Below, piece after piece: positions 1-8,137 of a stretch of 14,539 bases of DNA. This DNA comes from Desulfomicrobium sp. (GTDB lineage Bacteria > Desulfobacterota > Desulfovibrionia > Desulfovibrionales > Desulfomicrobiaceae), in assembly GCA_003542385.1 (NCBI GenBank), contig DPKT01000148.1, positions 1 to 14,539 on the forward strand, written 5' to 3'. The number at the start of each line of letters is the position of its first letter. The stretch's first letter is position 1. The notes under the pieces were generated by a model, which searched no databases, was not told the DNA's origin, and saw nothing but the letters and a program-made list of their open reading frames with translations. A program made the position numbers and the translations under genes.

Positions 1-399
1 GCCACGCCGGCCTCGGCCATCCTGCTCATCGTGCGCATGTTCAAGGGTCAGGACGAACTGGCCTTCCTGCACGGCCTCTGCCTGGTCCGCGGACTCGAAC
101 CGGTGGTGGAGGTCTTCGACGAAAAGGACCTGGACCGGGCCAAGGAAATCGGCGCTCGCATCATCCAGGTCAACAACCGTGACCTGGAGACCCTGGCCAC
201 GGACCTGGGCCGCTGCCTGGACCTGGTGCGGCGCAAGGAGGCCGGGGAGACCTGGATCGGCGCCAGCGGCATCTCCACCCCCGATCAGGTCCGGGAACTG
301 AGGGCCGCCGGACTGGACGCGCTGCTGATCGGCACGGCACTCATGGAGCACGGCGACCCAGGCCAGGGCCTGGCGGCGCTGAAGGGAGGCAGGCCATGA
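1..399 (+). CDS. trpC: Indole-3-glycerol phosphate synthase, 3' part (window cuts the 5' end)
   Basis: This is the C-terminal 132 codons of TrpC, the cytoplasmic (beta/alpha)8 enzyme that closes CdRP to indole-3-glycerol phosphate in tryptophan synthesis. The frame is open from base 1, so the true start lies upstream. Visible family motifs are SAILLIVR at the left edge, VVEVFDE (its Glu matches the conserved active-site strand), IIQVNNRDL (the conserved Asn of the INxRDL motif), ASGIS, and the C-terminal phosphate-binding strand ALLIGTALM. The usual ESGI motif reads ASGI here: the Ala codon is at 262-264, where most family members have Glu. The stop overlaps the trpF start (ATGA, 396-399), so the two are probably translationally coupled. 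Identity is firm from motifs and from the trpF, trpB and trpA genes that follow. Confidence 0.93.
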   Translation, partial: ATPASAILLIVRMFKGQDELAFLHGLCLVRGLEPVVEVFDEKDLDRAKEIGARIIQVNNRDLETLATDLGRCLDLVRRKEAGETWIGASGISTPDQVRELRAAGLDALLIGTALMEHGDPGQGLAALKGGRP

Positions 400-1006
400 T
401 CCTCAAGGTCTGCGGCATGACCAAGGCCGAGGACGTCGAATTCTGCGACACGCTCGGCATCGACCTCCTGGGCTTCATCTTTCACCCGGAGAGCCCCAGA
501 AACGTCTCGCAGGCCTGGGTCGCCACCCAACAGCCCTGCCACGCGCTCAAAACCGGAGTCTTCGTGCGTCAGGGCGTGGAGGAAATCAGCGCCATCGCCA
601 CGGCGGCAGGCCTCGATCTGCTTCAGCTCCACGGCGGACACACCGTGGAGCAGTGCCGGGCCCTGAGGCCGGAACGCGTCATCAAGGTCTTGTGGCCCCA
701 GCGCTATCCAACGCTGGATCTGCTGCTCGCGGACATGGAGTTGTTCGCCCCGGTCTGTCGCGCCATCCTGCTCGACAGCGGCAGAAGCGGCGGCGGGCAC
801 GGCACAAGCCTGGACCCGGAACATCTGAAGCGGCTCAAATGCCCTCATCCCTGGTACCTGGCCGGCGGGCTTGGCCCCCACAACCTGGAAACCATGAAAA
901 CCACCGGCGCGGCCGGCTTCGACCTCAATTCCGGCGTGGAAAGCGCGCCCGGGATCAAGGATCACGGCAAAGTGCGCAGCGCCTTCAACATACTGCGAGG
1001 AAAACC

Positions 1007-1010
<4 letters not shown>
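396..1010 (+). CDS. trpF: Phosphoribosylanthranilate isomerase
   Basis: TrpF (204 aa, normal length for a monofunctional enzyme) performs the Amadori rearrangement of phosphoribosylanthranilate to CdRP, the step just before TrpC. Motifs in order: KVCGMT with the catalytic Cys at residue 6, LGFIFHPESPR (about 25-35), GVFV (54-57), LLQLHG (75-80), LLDS with the general-acid Asp at 127, a glycine-rich loop GGGHGTSLD (132-140), LAGGLGPHN (155-163) and the phosphate-binding FDLNSGVE (175-182), which replaces the common VDVSSGVE. The start is the ATG in the ATGA overlap with trpC, preceded by GGAGG at 385-389. The stop overlaps the trpB start in the same way. As a separate gene next to trpC, it differs from the fused TrpC-TrpF of E. 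coli. Confidence 0.96.
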
Positions 1011-2234
<1,224 letters not shown>

Positions 2235-2245
<11 letters not shown>

Positions 2246-3002
2246 AATCGACAAGGCGCTCGAAGGCGCGCGCGGCATCCAGCTCATGACCCACGTGGTG
2301 GCGGGCTACCCGAGTCTGGAGGCCAACGAGGAACTGATCCGGCTCATGGCGCGGCGCGGCGTGCGACTCATCGAGATCCAGATCCCCTTCACGGACCCCC
2401 TGGCCGACGGCCCGACCATCATGCGCGCCAACCAGGCGGCCCTCGATGCCGGGATCACGCCCGAGCACTGTTTCGCGCTCTGCGAAAAGCTGTCCAGGGA
2501 ACTTGACGTGGCCTTCATGTTCATGACCTACGCCAACATCCCCTTCGCCATGGGCCTGGGGCGTTTCCTGGACAGAGCGGCGGCCGGCGGGGCCAGCGGG
2601 GTCATTCTGCCGGACCTGCCATGGGACGAGACCGACGGGGATTATGCGGAGATGGCGCGGGCGCGCGGCCTGCACCCGGTCATGGTCATTTCGCCGGACA
2701 CCGAAGGCCCGCGGCTGGACGCCGTCCTGAAACGCGCCTCGGGCCTGGTCTACACGACGCTGAAGGTCGGCATCACCGGCGCCGGCGCGGCCATGGACCA
2801 GGCAGGGGTTGATTATGTGAGGGGCCTGAAAACAAAGGCCGGTCTTCCCATCGCCGCGGGCTTCGGCATCTCCAGGCCCGAACACGTGCGCATGCTGGAC
2901 GGCCTGGCCGACGCGGCCGTCATCGGCAGCCACATCATCAACCTGATGGACGCCGGTGGGTTGGCGGCCGTGGATGAATTCCTGGCGGCGTGCGGGGGGT
3001 GA
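2235..3002 (+). CDS. trpA: Tryptophan synthase alpha chain
   Basis: TrpA (255 aa, typical about 260) cleaves indole-3-glycerol phosphate to indole and glyceraldehyde-3-phosphate and passes indole through a tunnel to TrpB. The catalytic Glu47 and Asp58 sit in LIEIQIPFTDPLADGP. TYANIPF (98-104), LPDLPW (125-130) and the phosphate-binding AAGFGIS (207-213) also fit. The mobile loop 6 reads YTTLKVGITG (173-182), whereas enterobacterial enzymes have YLLSRxGVTG. The catalytically important Thr is kept but the Arg is Lys. The start ATG at 2235 overlaps trpB by 11 bases and has an AGGTG ribosome site at 2226-2230 inside trpB. It is the last gene of the trp run: 287 bases follow before the next gene. 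Confidence 0.96.
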
Positions 3003-3040
3003 TCACGTCGTGGTGGTGTGCGGGTTCCGTTCGTGGTGGT

Positions 3041-3068
3041 GTAGGGGCGAAAAATTTTTCGCCCCTAC
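3041..3068. repeat. 28-bp perfect palindrome, copy 1
   Basis: The half-site GTAGGGGCGAAAAA (3041-3054) is followed directly by its exact reverse complement (3055-3068), with no spacer. It lies 39 bases after the trpA stop. A second copy is at 3163-3187. This type of palindrome (GC arms, A5T5 centre) looks like the short intergenic palindromic repeats that many bacterial genomes carry in multiple copies. It could fold as a stem in RNA or act as a protein site. It has no U-run of its own after the stem, so I do not call it a rho-independent terminator. Confidence 0.85.
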
Positions 3069-3162
3069 GCGCATCGCCCGGCAACCACACCACGCCCATG
3101 GCCCGGCAACGGTTGGTCGTCATAATCGTGCATCGCCAATTTCCCACGCATCAACCGTATCC

Positions 3163-3187
3163 GTAGGGGCGAAAAATTTTTCGCCCC
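3163..3187. repeat. Palindromic repeat, copy 2 (25 bases shared with copy 1)
   Basis: It repeats the first 25 bases of the palindrome at 3041-3068 exactly. The perfect inverted part here is 22 bp (3166-3187), because the right outer arm has become CCA instead of TAC. The two copies are 122 bases apart, start to start. Between them a 10-base direct repeat, GCCCGGCAAC, occurs at 3076-3085 and 3101-3110. I see no open reading frame of interest between the copies. The pair may be one composite mobile or REPIN-like unit, but that is inference. Confidence 0.8.
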
Positions 3188-3227
3188 CCACGACCATTTT
3201 CCAATTTTGCAAATCAGCCCCAAAAAC

Positions 3228-3256
3228 AAGACAAGCCCTCCGCTCTTTGCTAGGTT
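3228..3256 (+). promoter_or_regulatory. Possible sigma70-type promoter for the glutamine synthetase gene
   Basis: AAGACA (3228-3233) lies 17 bases from TAGGTT (3251-3256), and the latter is preceded by TG one base upstream (TGC, 3248-3250), an extended -10 arrangement. Transcription would begin near 3263, giving a leader of about 27 bases. The -10 match is only 3 of 6, so this rests largely on the TG motif and spacing. No sigma54 GG-N10-GC pair with correct spacing was found here. Confidence 0.3.
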
Positions 3257-3289
3257 CCGCCCAGCAAATCACCATGCCCGGAGGAGAAC

Positions 3290-4636
3290 ATGCCCGAATA
3301 TCCCATCTTCAACTGCAAGAATTCCGACGATGTCATCAAGGCCGTGCGCGAGCACCGGGTCGAGCTGGTCCAGTTCTGGTTCGTGGACGTGCTCGGGACG
3401 CTGAAGAGTTTCCAGGTTCTGCCAGGGGAGCTGGAGGCCGCCTTCGAGGAGGGCATGGGTTTCGACGGCTCGTCCCTGGAGGGTTTTTGCAGAATTGAAG
3501 AAAGCGACATGATCGCCATTCCGGACCCGGCCACGTTCCAGCTGGTCACCTGGCGGCAGACCGCCGCGCCCATCGCGCGCATGTTCTGCGACATCCTGGA
3601 GCCAAGCGGACAACCCTTTGCCGGGGACAGCCGCCACTGCCTGAAGCGCAACCTGCAGGCGGCCGCGAGCAAGGGCTACTCATTCTATGTCGGGCCGGAG
3701 CTGGAGTTCTTTCTCTTCGAGAGCGCCACATCGCCCAAGCCCCTGGACGCGGGCGGCTATTTCGACGCCCCGCCCCTGGACCTGGCCGGGGACATCCGCC
3801 GCGAAACCATCTCCTGCCTGCGCTCCATGGGCATCGGCGTCGAGTACGGCCACCACGAGGTCGCGCCCAGCCAGCACGAACTGGCCCTGCGCTACGCCGA
3901 CGCCCTGAAGATGGCCGACACGGCCATCACCTACCGCGTGGTCGTCAAGGAGATCGCCCGCCAGAACGGCTGCTACGCGACCTTCATGCCCAAGCCCCTG
4001 TACGGCGAGAACGGCAGCGGCATGCACGTCCACCAGTCCCTGTTCAAGAACGGCCGCAACCTCTTCTACGACGCCGACGGCGACCACCACCTGAGCCGCG
4101 AGGCCCGGGCCTACATCGCCGGCCTCCTGCGCCACTGCAGGGAGTTCACGGCCATCACCAACCAGTGGGTCAATTCCTACAAGCGCCTCGTGCCCGGCTT
4201 CGAGGCCCCGACGAACATCGCCTGGGCCCGCCGCAACCGCTCGACCCTGGTCCGCGTGCCCATGTACAAGCCCGGGAAGGAGGCCGCCACCCGCGTGGAA
4301 CTGCGTTCCCCGGACCCGGCCTGCAACCCCTACCTGGCCTTCGCCTGCATGCTGGCCGCGGGCCTGAAGGGCATCGAGGAGAACTACGCCCTGCCCGCCC
4401 CGGTGGAAGAGGACATCTACGTCATGTCCGCCGCCCAGCGCCGGGACCGCGGCATCGAAAGCCTGCCCGGGAGCCTGGAAACCGCCCTGGAAACCATGGC
4501 CGGCAGCGCCCTCATCCGCGAGGCCCTGGGCGAGCACATCTTCACCAAATTCGTGGAAAACAAGCGCGTCGAGTGGGACCAGTATCGTTCGCAGGTCACC
4601 AACTACGAACTGGAGCGCTACCTGCCCAGACTGTAG
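3290..4636 (+). CDS. glnA: Glutamine synthetase, type I alpha
   Basis: This 448-aa enzyme makes glutamine from glutamate, ammonia and ATP, probably as a cytoplasmic dodecamer. The start ATG has GGAGGAG at 3280-3286. Motifs: GFDGSSLEGF (57-66), the ATP/metal region GPELEFFLF, HHEVAPSQHE, NGSGMHVHQSL, and ARRNRSTLVRVP. The length and the region before the C-terminus (EEDIYVMS, then LPGSLETAL) match the GSI-alpha group of Bacillus type. They do not match the 470-aa GSI-beta enzymes, whose adenylylation site reads NLYDLP, so control by adenylylation is unlikely. Arg68 in FCRIEESDM aligns with the Bacillus Arg62 needed for feedback inhibition by glutamine, so direct feedback is the likely control. 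It stands alone: trpA is 287 bases upstream on the same strand and a convergent gene ends 12 bases downstream. Confidence 0.95.
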   Translation: MPEYPIFNCKNSDDVIKAVREHRVELVQFWFVDVLGTLKSFQVLPGELEAAFEEGMGFDGSSLEGFCRIEESDMIAIPDPATFQLVTWRQTAAPIARMFCDILEPSGQPFAGDSRHCLKRNLQAAASKGYSFYVGPELEFFLFESATSPKPLDAGGYFDAPPLDLAGDIRRETISCLRSMGIGVEYGHHEVAPSQHELALRYADALKMADTAITYRVVVKEIARQNGCYATFMPKPLYGENGSGMHVHQSLFKNGRNLFYDADGDHHLSREARAYIAGLLRHCREFTAITNQWVNSYKRLVPGFEAPTNIAWARRNRSTLVRVPMYKPGKEAATRVELRSPDPACNPYLAFACMLAAGLKGIEENYALPAPVEEDIYVMSAAQRRDRGIESLPGSLETALETMAGSALIREALGEHIFTKFVENKRVEWDQYRSQVTNYELERYLPRL

Positions 4637-4638
4637 GG

Positions 4639-4667
4639 AAAAGCCGGGTCAGGACCCGCCGCCCGGC
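4639..4667 (-). terminator. Possible rho-independent terminator of the TPR gene
   Basis: On the minus strand GCCGGG (4667-4662) pairs with CCCGGC (4648-4643) across a 13-base loop, and TTTT (4642-4639) follows at once. A smaller hairpin, CGGGT-CCTG-ACCCG (4658-4645), is an alternative stem. The structure overlaps the stop codon of the TPR gene and sits in the 12-base gap to the convergent glutamine synthetase gene. The U-run is short, so the call is tentative. On the plus strand no T-run follows the stem. Confidence 0.35.
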
Positions 4668-5287
4668 GCAAGGAGCCGAGGCCCGGCACCCTTCGAGGCA
4701 GGCTCCCCACCCATCTGCCTGAGCATGTCTGCAACGAGCCGCCCCTCGGCGTTCGTCGCCTGCGGGTTGATCAGCACCAGCTCCTGCCAGGCCTTGATGG
4801 CGCCGGCCTTGTCGCCCATGTCGTGGAAGAGGACCACCCCGGTGTTCATCCGCGCCGTCTCATGGCCGGGATCGATGGCGATGGCCTTGGCGAAGCAATC
4901 CAGGGCCACCTGATACTCGCCCAGGGAACGGTGCATGACGCCCTTGTCCGTCAGAACATTGGGGTTGTTCGGATTGATTTCCAGAGCCCGGCCGTAGGCT
5001 TCGATGGATTTCTCGTGCTGATGCGTATCGAAGTAGAGGTTGCCGAGGGTGACCCAGGCCTTTTCGTCGCCGGGGTTCCGGGCCACCCGGTCGGCATGGA
5101 CCGCTATCTGATCCTCCAGGCTGTTACCCCGCTGCGCCTGGACGGGCGCTTTCTCCGCGGTGGTGTGCACCGCCGTCGTCAGCACGCCTCCAATCAGGGC
5201 GCCGGCAAGCAGAAACACCACGCCGTAGACCAATGGGTTGCCCTTTGGCGCGGGCTGTGACGCATTCTTTTTTCGGCTTTTCGCCAT
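4649..5287 (-). CDS. Membrane-anchored TPR-repeat protein
   Basis: The 212-aa protein has a basic N-terminus (MAKSRKK), one hydrophobic segment at about 18-41 that should act as an uncleaved signal anchor, then a soluble domain with about three tetratricopeptide repeats between 75 and 180. Typical TPR phrases are AWVTLGNLYFDTHQHEKSIE, AYGRALEINPNN and CFAKAIAIDP. The C-terminus is a Gly/Pro tail. The domain probably faces the periplasm and binds a protein partner. It resembles the TPR part of cytochrome c biogenesis and NrfG-like proteins, but no such genes are nearby, so I give no function. ATG 5287 is chosen over an upstream in-frame codon at 5359 because AAGGAGGA (5298-5291) lies just before it and the protein then begins with a proper anchor. 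Confidence 0.85.
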   Translation of the reverse strand: MAKSRKKNASQPAPKGNPLVYGVVFLLAGALIGGVLTTAVHTTAEKAPVQAQRGNSLEDQIAVHADRVARNPGDEKAWVTLGNLYFDTHQHEKSIEAYGRALEINPNNPNVLTDKGVMHRSLGEYQVALDCFAKAIAIDPGHETARMNTGVVLFHDMGDKAGAIKAWQELVLINPQATNAEGRLVADMLRQMGGEPASKGAGPRLLAPGGGS

Positions 5288-5477
5288 ATCTCCTCCTTCC
5301 AGGGTTGACTCGCGGCGCTGACGCATCGGCGCATCCGGCCGCGGCCTCGCGCACAGCACGATTCACGCCAACGGGAGAACCAAGGATCCACACGCCCCGG
5401 ATACGGATCACACGCGCTGAAACGCGCAACGACCTGCACAAGGCCGGCGCGTCCTGCCGAAAAATGCACATCGGGAA

Positions 5478-6374
5478 TCAGCGCATGAGCAGCAGGCTCA
5501 GCGCCATGACCACCATGCCGCCGAGCAGCCCGAAGAGGCTGTCGTGCCCCTGGCCGTAGGCCCGGCTGGTGGGGAGGAGTTCGTCGAGACTGATGTAGAC
5601 CATGATCCCTGCCACCCCGCCGAAGAGGATGCCCGTCAGCTGCGGCGGCAGCACGCCGCCGGGCCCGCCGGCGAAGAAGAGGATGGCCAGGTAGGCGATG
5701 CCTGCCCCGACGGGCTCGGCCAGGCCGCTCAGGAAGGAATAGAGGAAGGCCTTCCGGCGCTTTCCGGTGGCGTAGTAGATGGGCACCGAGACGCTCACAC
5801 CCTCGGGGATGTTGTGCAGGGCGATGGCCACGGCGATGGCCACGCCCAACTGCGGGTCCTCAAGGGCGGCCAGGAACGTGGCCAGGCCTTCGGGGAGGTT
5901 GTGGATGCCGATGGCCAGGGCCGTGAACAGGCCCATGCGCATGAGTTTCTTCTCGTAGCCGGGCTGGGGCTGGACAGGTGCCTTGGACGGACAGCGGGTG
6001 TTCTTGGCGATATCCCACAGGGACGAGCTTTTGCCGTGCAGCTTGTCGGCCTCGGCCTCAGGGGGGATTTCGTGTGGGTTGGCCTCCTCGGGGATGAAAT
6101 TGTCGATGAGGCCGATCACGAGCATCCCTCCGAAAAACGACGCCGCATTGACCCAGTGCCCGACCGGGTCGCCATAGTGGTCGACCAGCGCGGCCTGCCC
6201 CTTGAAGAAGATCTCCACGAAGGACACGTAAAGCATCACACCGGCCGAAAAGCCTGTGGCCACGGAAAGGAAGCGGTAGCTGGAAAGTTTTGCCGTGAAG
6301 GCGATGATGCTGCCGATCCCCGTGGCCAGACCGGCGAAAGCCGTCAGGCCCAGGGCGAACCAGACTTCGGACAT
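5478..6374 (-). CDS. zupT: ZIP-family divalent metal transporter, ZupT-like
   Basis: The 298-aa integral membrane protein has about eight hydrophobic segments and the two signature metal-site helices of ZIP transporters: HNLPEG (158-163) and HNIPEG (187-192). These match transmembrane helices 4 and 5 of the ZupT/GufA branch, which import zinc and often iron, manganese or other divalent ions. Helix 2 carries the SFVEIF motif. The segment from about 96 to 142 between helices 3 and 4 is a hydrophilic cytoplasmic loop with only two histidines, not the His-rich loop of many eukaryotic ZIPs. AAGGAG lies six bases before ATG 6374. It is separated by 132 bases from the upstream kinase gene and probably has its own promoter. 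The exact metal cannot be read from sequence. Confidence 0.9.
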   Translation of the reverse strand: MSEVWFALGLTAFAGLATGIGSIIAFTAKLSSYRFLSVATGFSAGVMLYVSFVEIFFKGQAALVDHYGDPVGHWVNAASFFGGMLVIGLIDNFIPEEANPHEIPPEAEADKLHGKSSSLWDIAKNTRCPSKAPVQPQPGYEKKLMRMGLFTALAIGIHNLPEGLATFLAALEDPQLGVAIAVAIALHNIPEGVSVSVPIYYATGKRRKAFLYSFLSGLAEPVGAGIAYLAILFFAGGPGGVLPPQLTGILFGGVAGIMVYISLDELLPTSRAYGQGHDSLFGLLGGMVVMALSLLLMR

Positions 6375-6424
6375 GTGTCGCTCCTTGGTGCGTCGAGCCG
6401 CGTAGGGATCGAGTTCCGGATCAT

Positions 6425-6440
6425 GATTCCGGTCGGAATC
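6425..6440. promoter_or_regulatory. Operator-like inverted repeat upstream of zupT
   Basis: GATTCCG (6425-6431), a 2-base spacer GT, and CGGAATC (6434-6440) form a perfect 7-bp inverted repeat. It overlaps the predicted -10 box and start point of the zupT promoter, ending 51 bases upstream of the ATG. That position suits a repressor site. A metal-responsive regulator is a reasonable guess given the gene, but the sequence does not match a Zur or Fur box well enough for me to name it. Confidence 0.4.
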
Positions 6441-6466
6441 CTATGCCTGCGAGGGTACGGGAACAA
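6438..6466 (-). promoter_or_regulatory. Possible sigma70-type promoter for zupT
   Basis: On the minus strand TTGTTC (6466-6461) and TAGGAT (6443-6438) are separated by exactly 17 bases. The -35 box matches consensus at 3 of 6 and the -10 box at 4 of 6. Transcription would start near 6431 and leave a leader of about 57 bases with a good ribosome site. The overlap with an inverted repeat supports a regulated promoter. Confidence 0.35.
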
Positions 6467-6506
6467 GATGCCGCACCGGCTGAAACGATGTTGACGCACG
6501 AGAGGC

Positions 6507-7742
6507 TCATGCATCGTCCGGAACCGTAGCTCCGGCAGCCTGCTCGGGGTCCCTGGGCAAGGTCAGCAGGAAGACCGCGCCCTGTCCCGGGCTCGTCTCC
6601 AGCAGGATGGTGCCTTTCAGCGTCTGGGTGACGAGGTTGTAGACGATGTTCATGCCCAGGCCCGTTCCCCCCGAGCCGCGTTTCGTGGTGTAGAACGGGT
6701 CGTAGATTCGGTCCCTCTGCTCCTTGTCCATCCCCACGCCCGTGTCCCGGTAGGACAGCGCCACGGCTTCGCCCACCGGCTCGACCTTGATGAATATTTC
6801 CCCCGGCAGGCCGTCGGCGAAGCCGTGGATCAGGGAGTTCATGATCAGGTTCGTGACGATCTGCATGATGGCCCCTGGGTAGGAGTCCAGGGTCAGGCCC
6901 TCGGGGCAGTCCACGTGCACAGTGTGCGGAGTGCGCTTGAACTGCGGGCGCAGGCTGACCAGAATCTGCTCCAGGTAGCTCTTGAGTTCGAAGGACCGCT
7001 TTTCCTCCGAACTCTGGTCCGCGGCGACCTTCTTGAAGCTCTGCACCAGCTCGGCCGCCCTTTCCAGGTTGGTCAGCACCGAGGCCGACGACTCCTCGGC
7101 CAGCGTGAGGTATTTTTCCAGGTCGGAGCGCTTCATCTCCCCCTTCTCGTACAGATCCCGCAGTTGACGGGTCCGCTCGGCGAGGAACGACGAAGCCGTG
7201 ACGCAGACCCCGATGGGGGTGTTGACCTCGTGGGCCACCCCGGCCACCAGGTCGCCCAGGGCCGCCATCTTGGCCGAATGGATCATCTCCTTCTGCGTGC
7301 GGTGCAGCTTGTCGAGGGATTCCTCCAGGCTCTGCTGGTATTCGCGGTTCTGGCGCAGCAGCCGCGCCCTGTCCAGGCAGGACTGCACCGAATGCAGCAG
7401 AATGTTCATGTCCTGGATGGGCTTGATCAGGTAGTCCCACGCCCCGCGGCGCAGGGCCTCGACCACGTCGCGGATGTCGCCCGCTCCGGACACGACCATG
7501 ATGGGCGTCTCCGGGGCGATCTCCCTGACCCGGGCCAGGACCTGCAGACCGTCCATGCGCGGCATGCGCAGATCCACCAGGACCATGTCCGGACGGTTCG
7601 CGGCAAAGACCTCAAGGCCCTCCTCGCCATCCCTCGCCTGCAACACGACGAAACCGAAATCCTCGAGAAAATTGGCCAGGCTCTCGCGCACGAACTGGTC
7701 GTCGTCGATGCTCAGCACAACTGGTTGCGCTTTGGTCATCAT
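6507..7742 (-). CDS. Hybrid REC-histidine kinase (receiver domain followed by kinase)
   Basis: This 411-aa soluble protein has an N-terminal receiver domain (about 7-125; acidic pocket D13-D15, phosphoacceptor D57 in LVDLRMP, K107 in IKP). A coiled-coil linker (about 125-160) follows, then a dimerisation/phosphoacceptor helix with H171 in AHEVNTP and a HATPase domain (N298 and N302 in the N box, DTGVGMD 333-339, GGTGLGMN 358-365). No membrane segment or DNA-binding domain is present. The order suggests a cytoplasmic kinase whose activity is set by phosphorylation of its own receiver, presumably by the sensor kinase encoded upstream in the same operon. I start it at ATG 7742, in an ATGA overlap with the preceding regulator and with GGAGG seven bases upstream. 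The open frame running back to 8048 lies inside that regulator and is not used. No gene symbol is justified. Confidence 0.92.
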   Translation of the reverse strand: MMTKAQPVVLSIDDDQFVRESLANFLEDFGFVVLQARDGEEGLEVFAANRPDMVLVDLRMPRMDGLQVLARVREIAPETPIMVVSGAGDIRDVVEALRRGAWDYLIKPIQDMNILLHSVQSCLDRARLLRQNREYQQSLEESLDKLHRTQKEMIHSAKMAALGDLVAGVAHEVNTPIGVCVTASSFLAERTRQLRDLYEKGEMKRSDLEKYLTLAEESSASVLTNLERAAELVQSFKKVAADQSSEEKRSFELKSYLEQILVSLRPQFKRTPHTVHVDCPEGLTLDSYPGAIMQIVTNLIMNSLIHGFADGLPGEIFIKVEPVGEAVALSYRDTGVGMDKEQRDRIYDPFYTTKRGSGGTGLGMNIVYNLVTQTLKGTILLETSPGQGAVFLLTLPRDPEQAAGATVPDDA

Positions 7743-8137
7743 GAACCAGCCTCCGCCAGTTTCCTCCGGATGGCCCGTTCGAATACGGACATGTCCAGGA
7801 CCGGCTTGAAAATCACCTCGCGCTCCGTCAAACCGATGGCGCGCAGTTCCGGGTCCAGCTGAAAATCCGTGGAGCCCGTGTGGATCAGGAAGCGGACGCC
7901 GGGTCGGAGCGCATGGAACGCCTTGATGAACGCGAGCCCGTCCATGCCCCCGAGCCGGATGTCGACCACCGCCACGACAACGGCGTCCAGGCCGTCCATG
8001 GCAAGGGCCTCTTCGCCGCTCTCGGCCTGCAGGGTCGAAATGCCGCAATCCTCCAGGTACTCGCCCAGGCTTTCCCGAATGGTCGGCTCATCGTCCAGGA
8101 GCAGCACCCTGCGTTCTTCCCGCTCGCCCGCCGTCAT
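7739..8137 (-). CDS. Single-domain response regulator
   Basis: The 132-aa protein is a lone receiver domain: acidic pair D15-D16, phosphoacceptor D59 in VVDIRLGGMDG, switch Thr87 in IHTGS, and K111 in FKP. It has no output domain, so it should act as a phosphate shuttle or by protein contact, as CheY- or Spo0F-like proteins do. It overlaps the sensor kinase upstream and the hybrid kinase downstream by ATGA at each end (8134-8137 and 7739-7742), so the three proteins are probably made together. Its first helix and the KPxxDM region closely resemble the receiver of the downstream hybrid kinase (RESL, LED and LQA are in register), which points to a local duplication. Confidence 0.92.
   Translation of the reverse strand: MTAGEREERRVLLLDDEPTIRESLGEYLEDCGISTLQAESGEEALAMDGLDAVVVAVVDIRLGGMDGLAFIKAFHALRPGVRFLIHTGSTDFQLDPELRAIGLTEREVIFKPVLDMSVFERAIRRKLAEAGS

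Noticed and set aside
653..1006. Long N-terminal extension of the trpB reading frame
   Set aside because: It overlaps trpF completely and is Arg/Pro-rich, unlike any TrpB. The ATG at 1007 has a ribosome site and an ATGA overlap.
3041..3068. Palindrome read as a rho-independent terminator of the trp operon
   Set aside because: There is no loop and no T-run after the stem; the T5 is inside the palindrome. A second copy further on fits a repeat element better.
3253..3265. Sigma54-like GG...GC pair upstream of glnA
   Set aside because: The spacing is nine bases instead of ten, and the flanking bases do not match TGGCAC/TTGC.
5288..5477. 190-base gap between zupT and the TPR gene, with short open frames
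   Set aside because: The small frames in it are Arg/Ala/Gly-rich shadows without ribosome sites. I could not find a convincing promoter or terminator there beyond the TPR ribosome site.
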